64,000 nucleotides of DNA from Gammaproteobacteria bacterium. GTDB taxonomy: Bacteria > Pseudomonadota > Gammaproteobacteria > Granulosicoccales > Granulosicoccaceae. The translations under genes and the position numbers were made by a program. Where the stretch lies: assembly GCA_002746645.1 (NCBI GenBank), contig PDPU01000042.1, forward strand, positions 1 to 64,000, read 5' to 3'. Of this stretch, positions 31,875 to 40,928 are shown one piece after another (within the stretch, counting starts at the first letter, position 1; every line of letters starts with the position of its first letter). Below the pieces are notes generated by a model. The model was not told where the DNA came from. It saw nothing but the letters and a program-made list of their open reading frames with translations, and searched no databases.

Positions 31875-32501
31875 TCAGATCCGCTCCAGCATGTCCTCGG
31901 CCAGTGCTGCATAGCGTCGCCGGTTGAGCAGCAGCTTCGGCCGGCTTCCCCCGCACTGACGCCACAGCACGACCGCCCGAATGCCGCCGAGGAGCACCGC
32001 CCGAATCGTCGAGGCCGTGTCGTTGTCGTTCAGATGCCGTGGATCGCCACTGACCATGATGCGCGGGGAGAGGTGGCTGATGCTGCTTCGGTAGAGGTTG
32101 GCGAAGTTGCTGATCATGGTCTGGTCGGCGATGGCGAAGTCCAGCGACTGCGCGCGGCTGATGCCGATGCGAAGCTGCTCGACGGTGCTTTCGTCGTTCA
32201 TGATGTTGGTGCCGAGCTGCATGAGCGCGAGGGCGTAGCGGGCAAGGTCCAGATCGCGCGCTTCGTTGTTGCCCGCGAGTTGGTTCCTCAGAACGCGCAA
32301 CCCTTCCTGGATGTTGCCGTAACTCCCGCCGAAGGCGTCGATGACACGATCGGTGTTGAGCGTCAGCACCGAGGCGAGGGTACGCTCGAGGTCCTGGCGG
32401 TTGCAGGTGCCGGTGGTTGCAAGGCTCTTGCACAGGGACACCGACTGGAAGATGCCGGCCAGTGCAATGGTCTGGTGTTCGGGGGTTGCCAGGCTGCTCA
32501 T
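31875..32501 (-). CDS. hflD: HflD homologue
   Basis: This 208-residue all-helical protein begins ATPEHQTIALAGIFQSVSLC and matches HflD (YcfC), an inner-membrane-associated protein that in E. coli affects lambda lysogenisation by interacting with CII. Its general cellular role is unclear. It follows mnmA with a gap of about 98 bases, the same order as mnmA-hflD in E. coli, which supports the call. Length is normal. Confidence 0.87.
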   Translation of the reverse strand: MSSLATPEHQTIALAGIFQSVSLCKSLATTGTCNRQDLERTLASVLTLNTDRVIDAFGGSYGNIQEGLRVLRNQLAGNNEARDLDLARYALALMQLGTNIMNDESTVEQLRIGISRAQSLDFAIADQTMISNFANLYRSSISHLSPRIMVSGDPRHLNDNDTASTIRAVLLGGIRAVVLWRQCGGSRPKLLLNRRRYAALAEDMLERI

Positions 32502-32599
32502 CGCCTACAGTATAGCCGCCCGGCGTGCACCATCGGCAGTAGGATAATGCACCTTTGTCGATGGCGTGCCGTCATCCCCGCGCGCGGTACCGAAGCGCC

Positions 32600-33685
32600 T
32601 CAGAAATCGCTGATGATGCCGCCCCCGAGGCAGCGCTCGCCGTCGTACAGCACGATCGACTGCCCGGGCGTGATCGCGCGTACGGGCTTGTCGAAATGCG
32701 CCGACAGGGTAGCGTTCGCGGCGTCGGCGACGATGCTCACGGGTTGATCGTCCTGACGGTAGCGAACCTTTGCGCTGCAACGGAATGCATTCGCTGGCGG
32801 CTGCCCATGTACCCAGTGGACGTCGTGCGCATCGAGCGAATCGCGCAGGAGTCGCGGGTGGTCGTGCCCCTGAGCCACCACGAGGCGATTCTCGGCAAGG
32901 TCCTTCTCGATCACGAACCAGGGTGATTCATCGGCGTTCGCCATGCCGCCGATGCCGAGCCCCTGTCGCTGCCCGTAGGTGTAATACATGAGTCCGTTGT
33001 GGCGGCCGATCACGGTGTCGTGCTCGTCGACGATGTTGCCCGGTTGTGCGGGCAGGTACTCGGCAAGAAAGGCCGTGAATTTCCGCTCGCCGATGAAGCA
33101 GATGCCGGTCGAGTCCTTCTTCCTGTGCACCACGAGCCCGGCATCGCGCGCACGCGCGCGCACCCATGGCTTCTCGAACCCACCGATCGGAAAAAGGCTC
33201 GGCATGAGCTGCTGCTGATCGAGCGTGTGCAGGAAGTAGCTCTGATCCTTGTTGGTATCGAGACCACGGAGAAGGTCGACGCCTCCGGCTACGCCCTCGG
33301 CCTCGCTTGCACCCACGCGCACGTAGTGTCCGGTGGCGATGGCATCGGCACCGAGGCTTCTCGCGTGATCAAGAAAGGCCCGGAACTTGATTTCCTTGTT
33401 GCAGAGGATGTCGGGGTTCGGCGTGCGGCCGGCGCTGTATTCGTCGAGAAAGTGCGCGAACACGCGTTGCCAGTATTCCTCGGCGAAGTTCACCGTGTCG
33501 AGTGCGATACCGATGGCATCGGCCACACCCGCGGCATCGCGGTAGTCCTGGCGCGCGGTGCAGTGCTCGTCGTCATCTTCCCAGTTCTGCATGAAGATGC
33601 CACTGACCTGATAGCCCTGTTCCTTGAGAAGCAGCGCCGCCACCGAGGAATCCACACCGCCGGACATGCCCACGATGACCCGCAT
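32600..33685 (-). CDS. mnmA: tRNA-specific 2-thiouridylase MnmA
   Basis: MnmA inserts sulphur at position 2 of U34 in tRNAs for Lys, Glu and Gln. Visible features are the PP-loop [16 protein letters not shown] at the N-terminus, [12 protein letters not shown] with the first catalytic Cys, STGICFIGE with the second, and a C-terminal beta-barrel ending LGGGIISDF. The track start lies 48 codons too far upstream; the ATG at 33685 directly opens the PP-loop and gives 361 residues, the usual size. Upstream on the same strand is the LysR gene. Confidence 0.96.
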   Translation of the reverse strand: MRVIVGMSGGVDSSVAALLLKEQGYQVSGIFMQNWEDDDEHCTARQDYRDAAGVADAIGIALDTVNFAEEYWQRVFAHFLDEYSAGRTPNPDILCNKEIKFRAFLDHARSLGADAIATGHYVRVGASEAEGVAGGVDLLRGLDTNKDQSYFLHTLDQQQLMPSLFPIGGFEKPWVRARARDAGLVVHRKKDSTGICFIGERKFTAFLAEYLPAQPGNIVDEHDTVIGRHNGLMYYTYGQRQGLGIGGMANADESPWFVIEKDLAENRLVVAQGHDHPRLLRDSLDAHDVHWVHGQPPANAFRCSAKVRYRQDDQPVSIVADAANATLSAHFDKPVRAITPGQSIVLYDGERCLGGGIISDF

Positions 33686-33812
33686 GCCGGCGTGGTCCTC
33701 GCGCAGGCAGGCTGGAGTGTTGCCTGCCGTATCCGGCAGGATGTTCCTGTTCTTCTTCAAGATGTGAAGCACGGCACTTGACAAGCCAAAAGGTAACGTA
33801 AAACTGTCATGA

Positions 33813-34784
33813 TCACCGATCCATCGCACCCGTTCTGCGCGGGCTTCGTCCCTTCAGACGCTTGGGCGGTACGCTCTGGCGCAGGAAGAAGTCGGGGTCC
33901 ATCCGTTCGAGAAAGGCTTTCGCCTGCGGCGACAGGAACTTGCCACGACGAATCACCACGCCGTAGCTGCGTGTCGGGAAGTAGTTGTCCATGGGGCGAA
34001 CCTCGAGGTTCTCATGGCCTTCGAGGCAGATGCTCGTGACGATGCTGATGCCGAGCCCGTTTTCGACATAGCGCTTGATCACTTCCCAGCCACCGGCTTC
34101 GAGCACGACGTTGTAGGGCACACCATGCTGCTCGAACACGAGATCGACGAGGTTCCAGGTGCTGAGGTGACGCGGCGGGAGAATAAGGCCGTAGGGGCTG
34201 AGGTCCGCGAGCTTCACTTCCTCGAGTTTCGCCAGCGGATGGTCGCGCGGCGTGATCAGGGAAGGTTCGTAGTTGTAGATCGGGTGATAGACGAGATCAT
34301 CCGGCACATCGATCATCGAGCCCACGGCGAAGTCCACGTCGTTGGCGCGGAGGAGTTCGAGCCCGTCATGACCGGTCACGTTGTGCATGCGGATGTCGAT
34401 CTGCGGGTACTCGTCGGCGAAGGCCTTGATGACGTCCGGCAGGATGTAGAGGAGGGTGGCTTCACCCGCGGCGATATCGAGTGGCCCTGCGTGAACTTCA
34501 CCGAGACGCGCCGCAAAACTGTCGGCGAGGCGGGCAAGGCCGTCGACGAGCGGCTGCGCCATGTCCTGCAGGAGTTCCCCGGCGGGGGTCAGGCGGATTC
34601 TCGGCCCGGCGCGTTCGAAGAGCAGCGTGTCGAGTTCCTTCTCGAGCGCCTGGATCTGCAGTGACACGGAAGGCTGGCTCAGGCCGAGGCGGGTGGCCGC
34701 CTTGGAGATGCTGCCGGTCTGCGCGGCGTGGCAGAAGGCGCGCAGTTGGCGGAGTTGATTGAGATGAGCGTCAGCCTGGGGCAC
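33813..34784 (-). CDS. LysR-family transcriptional regulator, divergent from aceA
   Basis: This 323-residue LysR regulator has the N-terminal winged HTH ([20 protein letters not shown]) and a substrate-binding domain with ITPRDHPLA and [20 protein letters not shown]. The latter is reminiscent of the CysB/Cbl branch, but the effector cannot be read from sequence. A perfect inverted repeat fitting a LysR T-N11-A site sits 16 bases before its ATG, in the region shared with aceA. Self-regulation and control of the glyoxylate-shunt gene are therefore plausible. Confidence 0.88.
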   Translation of the reverse strand: MPQADAHLNQLRQLRAFCHAAQTGSISKAATRLGLSQPSVSLQIQALEKELDTLLFERAGPRIRLTPAGELLQDMAQPLVDGLARLADSFAARLGEVHAGPLDIAAGEATLLYILPDVIKAFADEYPQIDIRMHNVTGHDGLELLRANDVDFAVGSMIDVPDDLVYHPIYNYEPSLITPRDHPLAKLEEVKLADLSPYGLILPPRHLSTWNLVDLVFEQHGVPYNVVLEAGGWEVIKRYVENGLGISIVTSICLEGHENLEVRPMDNYFPTRSYGVVIRRGKFLSPQAKAFLERMDPDFFLRQSVPPKRLKGRSPRRTGAMDR

Positions 34785-34800
34785 GGGTTACATCGCAAGT

Positions 34801-34815
34801 ATTGTCACGGACAAT
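34801..34815. promoter_or_regulatory. Perfect palindrome, candidate LysR operator
   Basis: ATTGTCACGGACAAT is ATTGTC and its exact complement around ACG, and contains the T-N11-A pattern of LysR sites. It lies in the divergent lysR-aceA region just upstream of lysR, next to AT-rich sequence (ATAATAATAATCATCAT) that probably holds the promoters. Confidence 0.5.
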
Positions 34816-34956
34816 CATAATAATAATCATCATAGTGTTGAAAAAAAAGCGGGCAAGGGTGAACATCGTGCGGTGCAAAACAGCGGTGGCCAGTTCCGGC
34901 TGCTGCCGTGGCACCTTTCATGTTTTTCTTTACAAGACCCGAGGTTCGACATCACG

Positions 34957-36291
34957 ATGAGCGCCAACCCCAAGCAAGCCCAGGCCGCCAGCCGCCAGCA
35001 GCAGATCGATGAACTGCAGAAGGATTGGGACACCAACCCCCGCTGGAAAGGTGTCACACGCCCCTACAGCGCCGAAGACGTGGTGCGCCTGCGCGGTTCG
35101 CTGCCCATCGAATACACCCTCGCGCGCCGTGGTGCCGAGCAACTCTGGGATCTTGTGCACGGTGCAGCGAAAAAGGGCTACGTGAACTGCCTTGGTGCCC
35201 TTACGGGTGGTCAGGCCGTGCAGCAGGCGAAAGCCGGCATCGAAGCCATCTACCTGTCGGGCTGGCAGGTCGCGGCCGATGGCAACACGTCCGAAACCAT
35301 GTACCCCGACCAGTCGCTCTACAGCTACGATTCGGTGCCGACCATGGTGCGCCGCATCAACAACGCCTTCAAGCGCGCCGATGAAATCCAGACCTCGCGC
35401 GGTGTCGAGCCCGGCAGCGACGAGTTCATCGACTACTTCCTGCCGATCGTTGCCGACGCCGAAGCCGGTTTCGGTGGTGTCCTGAACGCCTTCGAACTCA
35501 TGAAGAACATGATCGTCAACGGCGCTGCCGGCGTCCACTTCGAAGACCAGCTCGCGGCGGTCAAGAAGTGCGGTCACATGGGCGGCAAGGTTCTCGTACC
35601 CAGTCAGGAAGCGGTGCAGAAGCTCGTGGCAGCGCGTCTTGCCTCCGATGTGCTCGGTGTACCGACGCTGATCCTGGCGCGTACCGACGCCGAAGCGGCA
35701 AACCTCATCACCTCCGATGTGGACGCCAACGACAAGCCCTTCCTCACGGGCGAGCGCACGGCCGAAGGCTTCTTCCGCACCAACAACGGCCTCGAGCAGG
35801 CCATCTCGCGCGGTTTGGCCTACGCACCCTATGCCGATCTCGTCTGGTGCGAAACCGGCACGCCCGACCTCGAATTCGCGCAGAAGTTTGCCGATGCGGT
35901 CCACGAGAAGTACCCGGATCAACTCCTTGCCTACAACTGCAGCCCCTCGTTCAACTGGAAGAAGAACCTCTCCGACGCCGACATCGCACGCTTCCAGCAG
36001 GCCATCGCCGACATGGGTTACAAGTACCAGTTCATCACCCTCGCCGGTATCCACAACATGTGGTACAACATGTTCGATCTCGCGCATGAATACGCCAAGG
36101 GCGAAGGCATGAAGCACTACGTCGAGAAGGTGCAGGAGCCCGAATTTGCGGCCGCAGAAAAAGGCTACACTTTCGTTGCGCACCAGCAGGAAGTGGGCGC
36201 GGGCTACTTCGACGATGTCACCACCGTGATCCAGGGCGGCAGTTCGTCCGTCACGGCACTGACGGGCTCGACCGAAGAAGAGCAGTTCTGA
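34957..36291 (+). CDS. aceA: Isocitrate lyase
   Basis: This 444-residue enzyme of the glyoxylate shunt splits isocitrate into glyoxylate and succinate. The signature [14 protein letters not shown] carries the catalytic cysteine. Other family blocks are [19 protein letters not shown] and [11 protein letters not shown]. The ATG at 34957 gives the normal N-terminus; the track start is 28 codons upstream. Malate synthase is not adjacent. The 3' end is unusual: a 14-bp unit containing the stop codon is repeated three times. Confidence 0.97.
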   Translation: MSANPKQAQAASRQQQIDELQKDWDTNPRWKGVTRPYSAEDVVRLRGSLPIEYTLARRGAEQLWDLVHGAAKKGYVNCLGALTGGQAVQQAKAGIEAIYLSGWQVAADGNTSETMYPDQSLYSYDSVPTMVRRINNAFKRADEIQTSRGVEPGSDEFIDYFLPIVADAEAGFGGVLNAFELMKNMIVNGAAGVHFEDQLAAVKKCGHMGGKVLVPSQEAVQKLVAARLASDVLGVPTLILARTDAEAANLITSDVDANDKPFLTGERTAEGFFRTNNGLEQAISRGLAYAPYADLVWCETGTPDLEFAQKFADAVHEKYPDQLLAYNCSPSFNWKKNLSDADIARFQQAIADMGYKYQFITLAGIHNMWYNMFDLAHEYAKGEGMKHYVEKVQEPEFAAAEKGYTFVAHQQEVGAGYFDDVTTVIQGGSSSVTALTGSTEEEQF

Positions 36292-36320
36292 TAGAGCAGT
36301 TCTGATAGAGCAGTTCTGAT
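36279..36320 (+). repeat. Three perfect 14-bp repeats over the aceA stop codon
   Basis: AGAGCAGTTCTGAT occurs at 36279, 36293 and 36307 without a mismatch. The first copy encodes the last residues of AceA and its TGA. Confidence 0.95.
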
Positions 36321-36408
36321 GATGTCTGCCGGGCCTCGTGGCTCGGCAGATAGCCGGTTCGCCGTCGAGGCGCGCATGTCCTGCGCGGCGCCGTGGCAAT
36401 CGCACAGC

Positions 36409-36444
36409 AACGGGCAGTGAGGGTAACTTCGCTGCCCGTTTCCT
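36409..36444 (+). terminator. Hairpin with U-rich tail behind aceA
   Basis: AACGGGCAG pairs perfectly with CTGCCCGTT around a 14-base loop, followed by TCCTGTTTCC. A second hairpin without a U-run (CTGCCGGGCC/GGCTCGGCAG) lies earlier, at about 36328-36351. Together they probably end the aceA transcript. Confidence 0.55.
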
Positions 36445-36460
36445 GTTTCCGTTTCCTGAC

Positions 36461-36544
36461 CCGAGTCCCGAGTCCCGAGTCCCGAGTCCCGAGTCCCGAG
36501 TACCGAGTACCGAGTCCCGAGTCCCGAGTACCGAGTACCGAGTA
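36461..36544. repeat. Twelve tandem 7-bp repeats
   Basis: Units CCGAGTC and CCGAGTA follow each other without interruption, 12 in all, in the order CCCCCAACCAAA at the variable last base. The array is non-coding, lies between aceA and the DUF218 gene, and is too short and spacer-free for a CRISPR. Confidence 0.95.
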
Positions 36545-36624
36545 CCGAAACGAAGTCGCCAGTTTGAAAGCCGTCACATCCGCCCGTTGATCGGCGTCAG
36601 GCCGTCAACGAACCTTCGCGCATA

Positions 36625-37413
36625 ATGGTTCTCGCGCACATGGCTCTACAGCTCCTCAAGGATTGGCTGCTCGACCCGCTCGCGCTGCTCTTCATCGCCA
36701 CCTGTGTCGGGTTTCTCTGGAGCTTGCGTCTTGGTGGATGGCTGCGCTGGTATCTCCTCGGTCTGATTGCCGCCTTCCAGTTCGTCAGTGCACCCATCAT
36801 CGTCAATCCGATGCTCGGTGTGCTCGAAGGTCGGTACACGCAGGGTGAGTCCTGCGCGGCGGCATCACCTGATCACATCATCGTGCTTGGTGGTGGCGTG
36901 TCATCCGCGATACGCAACGTCGATGAGTACGAACGCATGTATCCGCCAACGCTTGCACGGGTGGCGGCGGCTGCACGACTGGCGCGCGAGTGGCCGGGTT
37001 CCCGGCTCATCCTCGCCGGTGGCGGGCCACAGGCGGTCAGCGAGGCCGAGGTCATGGCGCATTTCCTCGAACGCGAGGGGATTGCACGCGAGCGCATGGT
37101 CCTCGAATCCCGCTCGCAATCGACATCGGGCAACGCCCGGGAAGTGGTGGCCTTGCTGGCTGCCGACAAGGCCACGCATGGCGGAGGCGGCAACCACGAT
37201 GTGCTCGTGACGTCAGCGCGGCACCTGCCGCGGGTGATGCTCCACTTTCGGGAACAGGGGCTCGATCCGTGCCCCTTTGGCGTCGACTATCTTGCCGTTC
37301 CCGATATCCCGGTCTGGGCGTGGATGCCGCAGGTAACGGCGCTCGACAAGTTCAACGTGCTGCTGCACGAGGTGGTGGGACTGGCGGCGGCGCGGCTGGG
37401 GTTCTCGATCTGA
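36625..37413 (+). CDS. YdcF/ElyC-like DUF218 membrane protein
   Basis: This 262-residue protein has two N-terminal membrane helices (LALLFIATCVGFLWSL and RWYLLGLIAAFQFVSAPII), then a DUF218 domain with HIIVLGGGV, RLILAGGG and the SQSTSGNAREV block. ElyC and SanA of this family act in envelope-related processes, but the reaction is not settled. A start at the Met five codons later is possible. It stands alone and is convergent with the DUF3299 gene. Confidence 0.8.
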   Translation: MVLAHMALQLLKDWLLDPLALLFIATCVGFLWSLRLGGWLRWYLLGLIAAFQFVSAPIIVNPMLGVLEGRYTQGESCAAASPDHIIVLGGGVSSAIRNVDEYERMYPPTLARVAAAARLAREWPGSRLILAGGGPQAVSEAEVMAHFLEREGIARERMVLESRSQSTSGNAREVVALLAADKATHGGGGNHDVLVTSARHLPRVMLHFREQGLDPCPFGVDYLAVPDIPVWAWMPQVTALDKFNVLLHEVVGLAAARLGFSI

Positions 37414-37444
37414 TTTCGCCATCCTCCGTACTCTGATCGAGTGT

Positions 37445-38230
37445 TCAGTTGGCATCCCTGTCCTTGCCCGTTTCCATGCCTGTACTCGTGTCCGTTCCCA
37501 CGCTTGTATCCGTGCTCGCATCCATATCCGTTTCCATATCCGTTTCCATACCCGTTTCCATACCCGTTTCCATACCCGTTTCCATACCCGTTTCCATACC
37601 CGTTTCCATACCCGTTTCCATACCCGTTTCCATACCCGTTTTCGTCTCCGTATAAGGCACCACGCGTTCAAGTTCCAGTACATACCCGGCTTCGGCCAGT
37701 CCGCTGACCATGGTCTGTACCTTCATTTCGCCGATGGCCCACACGGGGTCGTAGGTGTTCTCGATCACGAGTGGCTTCTCTCCCGTCAGTACGTGTACCA
37801 CCTGGTTTGCGGGCGGCGGTGGGGTGTGGATGCAGGCGCCGTAGTAGGGCACGAGCAGAAATTCGTTCAGTTCGGTCTGCTCGTCGAATTCGAGTGGCAC
37901 GATGTAGCCTGGAAGCCGCACATCGAGGCTGTCGATGTCGGGGTTGGTGGGTGCGTAGGAGAGAATCTCCTCGATCTCCCTGAGTTTTGCCTCGGCTTCG
38001 GGGGTTTCGTCCCAGAGTGCGTCGATTTCCTCGAGCGTCATGTTCTGCAGAGGGTCTTCGGGGGGGACGAATCCTTCGGGCACGAGATCCTGCCAGGTGA
38101 GTTCCTTCTCGTCGCCGAAGCCTTCGTTCTCGTCATTCCAGAACCAGGCGAATGCGCTCATGACCGTGAGGCTCAGCACCGCACCGAGCGCGATGGCACC
38201 GATGCGGCGAGTCGGGGGCTGTCTGTTCAT
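37445..38230 (-). CDS. DUF3299 secreted protein with (GMET)n tail
   Basis: This 261-residue protein has an N-terminal signal anchor (GAIALGAVLSLTVMSAFAW) and a DUF3299 domain with RLPGYIVPLEF and LVPYYGACIHTPPPP, where the Cys-His pair may bind metal. The C-terminal 60 residues are eight exact GMET repeats plus relatives, encoded by a 12-bp tandem array. It is last in an operon with an FtsX-like permease, an ABC ATPase and a DUF2796 protein. To my knowledge the same set exists in Pseudomonas aeruginosa (PA4063-PA4066), where it responds to zinc shortage. Confidence 0.82.
   Translation of the reverse strand: MNRQPPTRRIGAIALGAVLSLTVMSAFAWFWNDENEGFGDEKELTWQDLVPEGFVPPEDPLQNMTLEEIDALWDETPEAEAKLREIEEILSYAPTNPDIDSLDVRLPGYIVPLEFDEQTELNEFLLVPYYGACIHTPPPPANQVVHVLTGEKPLVIENTYDPVWAIGEMKVQTMVSGLAEAGYVLELERVVPYTETKTGMETGMETGMETGMETGMETGMETGMETGMETDMETDMDASTDTSVGTDTSTGMETGKDRDAN
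37528..37647. repeat. 12-bp tandem repeat coding for GMET units
   Basis: CCGTTTCCATAC on the plus strand is repeated eight times without a mismatch (37540-37635), with diverged units on both sides. On the minus strand it keeps the frame of the DUF3299 gene. Perfect identity suggests recent expansion. Confidence 0.95.
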
Positions 38231-38252
38231 GTCGGTTTCCTCCGGAAGAGGG

Positions 38253-39506
38253 TCAGAAGGGCTGCGACAGACCGTCGCTCAGGGCGTTACGGTAGGCTCG
38301 CCATGCCGGAACGAGGCCGGCGAGGGTGCCGGCGCCGAGAATGGCGCCGAGAATGGCGAGTTCACGTATCTCGGGCAGGCCGGTTTCGACCACGATGCCG
38401 TATCGGGTACGGAGGATCTGACCGAGCACCAGCATGACCACCACGTGGAGGGTCATGCCGAGGGTGATGCCGAGTGCCGTGAGCAGGCTTGATTCGAGCG
38501 TCAGCAGTCGAAAGATGTCACCGGGCCTTGCCCCCGAGGCACGCAGTACGGCAATCTCGCGTCGCCGTTCGTTGAGTCCGGCGAGCAGTACCGCCACGAG
38601 GCTCACGAGTCCGGCGAAGAGCACGGCCAGTACGATGAGGCGCAGCGCGTTCTCGGCCACCCCCGTCAATTGCCAGAGTTCCTGCAGCGTTGCCCCGGGA
38701 AGTACGGCCAGCAGCGGCTCCTCGCGGTACTCGTTGATGCGCCGCTGCACGCGGAACACGGCCACACGGGATTTCAGGCCGACCAGGAGCGCGGTCACGG
38801 CTTCGGGTTCGAGTGGCATGGTGCGGATTTCGTCCATGCTCGTGACCTGCCCTGCGATCGGTGCGCCGCGCTGCCAGTCGACATGCACGGCCTCGATGCC
38901 TTCGAGGCTCACGAGCACGGCGCGATCGATGGGTGTGCCGGTGGGGGCAAGAATGCCGGCTACCTGAAATGGCTGGTTTTCGTGTGTCATGACGGCCGCG
39001 GAACCCGTGCCGTGGACAACGATCATGGGATCGCCTACGGCGTGGCCGAGCGCGCTTGCCACTTCGCTGCCGAGCACCGCGTCGAACACGTCGTCGAAGG
39101 GTTTGCCGGTGGCGACCTCGATACCGCGTTCCTTGCCGTAGCGGTAGTGTTCGAAGAAGGCGCGCGAGGTACCGATCACGCGATAGCCACGGTACGAATC
39201 ACCGAGCGAGAGCGGAATCAGCCAGTCCACGTCGGCGATGTTGCCGATGTCTTCGACGCTCTCGATGCTGATGTTGTTGGTGGCGTTGCCGATGTGGAAC
39301 ACCGAGTAGAGCAGGAGCTGAATGGCACCCGAGCGCGCACCGACGACGAGATCGGTTCCCGAGATGGTCTGCACGAAGCTGGTGCGTGCGTCGTGACGCA
39401 GGCGCTCCACGCTCAGCACCAGAGCGACACTCATGGCGATGGTGATGGCAACGAGAGTGGCCGTGCGCCAGCGGCTGGCGAGGCTGCGAAAGGCGATCTT
39501 CAGCAT
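38253..39506 (-). CDS. ABC transporter permease, FtsX/MacB-like
   Basis: This 417-residue permease has a first helix at the N-terminus (TATLVAITIAMSVALVLSV), a large periplasmic MacB_PCD-type domain, and three C-terminal helices in the FtsX domain (LIVLAVLFAGLVSLVAVLLA, SLLTALGITLGMTLHVVVML). This topology belongs to type VII ABC systems that work by mechanotransmission rather than classical import. Its start overlaps the end of the ATPase gene, so they form one unit. The genetic context with DUF2796 and DUF3299 suggests a role in metal (zinc) handling at the envelope. Confidence 0.85.
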   Translation of the reverse strand: MLKIAFRSLASRWRTATLVAITIAMSVALVLSVERLRHDARTSFVQTISGTDLVVGARSGAIQLLLYSVFHIGNATNNISIESVEDIGNIADVDWLIPLSLGDSYRGYRVIGTSRAFFEHYRYGKERGIEVATGKPFDDVFDAVLGSEVASALGHAVGDPMIVVHGTGSAAVMTHENQPFQVAGILAPTGTPIDRAVLVSLEGIEAVHVDWQRGAPIAGQVTSMDEIRTMPLEPEAVTALLVGLKSRVAVFRVQRRINEYREEPLLAVLPGATLQELWQLTGVAENALRLIVLAVLFAGLVSLVAVLLAGLNERRREIAVLRASGARPGDIFRLLTLESSLLTALGITLGMTLHVVVMLVLGQILRTRYGIVVETGLPEIRELAILGAILGAGTLAGLVPAWRAYRNALSDGLSQPF

Positions 39507-40207
39507 CGGACGTCTGCTCGGTTGAGGTCGGTCAGCGACACTCGTTTCGGGAAGTGCCCGGCGATGCGCGTGTCGTGGCTGACGAGAAGAATGGTGGAGC
39601 CGGCCGTGTCGGCTTGCTCGAACAGCAGCTCGAGGAAGGCGTCACGTGCCTTGTCGTCGAGTGCCGAGGTGGGCTCGTCGGCGATGATGAGTTCCGGTGC
39701 CCCCACGAGCGCGCGCGCAAGCGCTACCCGTTGCTGCTGCCCGACGCTGAGCCTGGAGATCGCGGCGGTGCCGACGATGGTGTCGATGGGCAGATGCATG
39801 CGCTCGAGCAGGCGCTTCGCTTCGTCGCCGAGGCGCTTTCCCTGTTGGGTTGCGCGTTGGCGTCGCCGTTTCGAAAAGCGGCAGGGCAGCAGCACGTTGT
39901 CGACCAGCGAGAGAAAGGGCAGCAGATTGAACTGCTGGAAGACGATGCCCAGGTGATCGGCGCGGAAACGATCACGCTGTGCCGCGCCGAGCTGTCCGAG
40001 ATCGGTGCCGAGCAGGCTGATCGCACCCTTGCCGGGCTCCAGCACGCCACCGATGAGGCCGAGCAGCGTGCTCTTGCCGGAGCCCGAAGGCCCGGCAAGG
40101 AACACGTGTTCGCCAGTGTCGATCGCGAAGTTCCTGATTGCCAGCGTCGGCTCGGAATCGCCCGGCCAGCGGAACTCGAGCTTGTCGATGGTTAGCAGTG
40201 GCGTCAC
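39500..40207 (-). CDS. ABC transporter ATP-binding protein, LolD/MacB-type
   Basis: This 235-residue ATPase has Walker A LAGPSGSGKSTLL, signature RLSVGQQQRVALAR, Walker B LIIADEPTSALD and H-loop LVSHD. It resembles LolD/MacB-type subunits that pair with FtsX-like permeases. It overlaps both neighbours (four bases with the DUF2796 gene, seven with the permease gene), so the operon is tightly coupled. It would power the adjacent permease. Confidence 0.9.
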   Translation of the reverse strand: MTPLLTIDKLEFRWPGDSEPTLAIRNFAIDTGEHVFLAGPSGSGKSTLLGLIGGVLEPGKGAISLLGTDLGQLGAAQRDRFRADHLGIVFQQFNLLPFLSLVDNVLLPCRFSKRRRQRATQQGKRLGDEAKRLLERMHLPIDTIVGTAAISRLSVGQQQRVALARALVGAPELIIADEPTSALDDKARDAFLELLFEQADTAGSTILLVSHDTRIAGHFPKRVSLTDLNRADVRC

Positions 40208-40785
40208 TGGATACGCTCGAGCGAGATCGAAGTGTCGTCTGCGTCAAGGCGCTGCGCGTCCTGGCCACCGGGCCCGGCCATCTGCACCTCGATCGATTCG
40301 ATGCGCGGGAAGTACATGCCCGGATGGGCATTCAGCACCGTGGGCATGGTGTCGCACTCGAAGCTGTAGCTTGCGCGCAGGTCGGAGTGACCATCTGCGC
40401 CGTGTGCTTCGTCATGGTCGTGCACAACATGGCCTGCGGCATGCGTTTCACCATGGCCGTGCTCGCCGGGTCGGGCCATCGACGACTCGAGTGTCACCTC
40501 GAGCAGTGCACAGCCTTTGCCCGGTGCAAACAGGCGCTCGCCATCCTCGATGGCGGCGAGGGCTGTATCGACGGTCTCCTGCTGTATTTCGTCAGCGGGG
40601 GCATGCCCGAAGCCGACGAGGTTGTACCAGGGTGATTCGAACTCGATGGCGAGTTGCCTGCCGTCCTGCGAGATCGTCAGGTGGGCAGCGCCATGTTCAT
40701 GGGTGCCATGTTGACGTTCGGTATGGGCGTTGGCGCCGGTCGACAGCGCGCAGGCGATGAATGCAGTTGCGCGAGAGAGGCTCAT
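40204..40785 (-). CDS. DUF2796 periplasmic His-rich protein
   Basis: This 193-residue protein has a short signal peptide (ATAFIACALSTGANA) followed at once by HTERQHGTHEHG, typical of DUF2796. A second histidine cluster (HGHGETHAAGHVVHDHDEAH) lies in the middle. The histidines point to zinc or another divalent metal, as a periplasmic binding or delivery protein. It is first in the operon with the ABC ATPase, permease and DUF3299 genes. I did not find a clear Zur box by eye upstream. Confidence 0.85.
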   Translation of the reverse strand: MSLSRATAFIACALSTGANAHTERQHGTHEHGAAHLTISQDGRQLAIEFESPWYNLVGFGHAPADEIQQETVDTALAAIEDGERLFAPGKGCALLEVTLESSMARPGEHGHGETHAAGHVVHDHDEAHGADGHSDLRASYSFECDTMPTVLNAHPGMYFPRIESIEVQMAGPGGQDAQRLDADDTSISLERIQ

Positions 40786-40928
40786 GATGGGTTCTCCGGA
40801 ATCGATGCGGCCAGGTTCGATGCCTGGAACAGGGCCGACGGAATGGGTGTGTCACGCTCGTGGCTGTCGGACGTGACCGGAAGACAGGGGAGACGGCCGG
40901 AATGAGCGGCCGATGCTGTCGGGATCGA

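Noticed and set aside
36461-36544. Possible CRISPR array
   Set aside because: Units are 7 bp with no spacers and no cas genes nearby; it is a simple tandem repeat.
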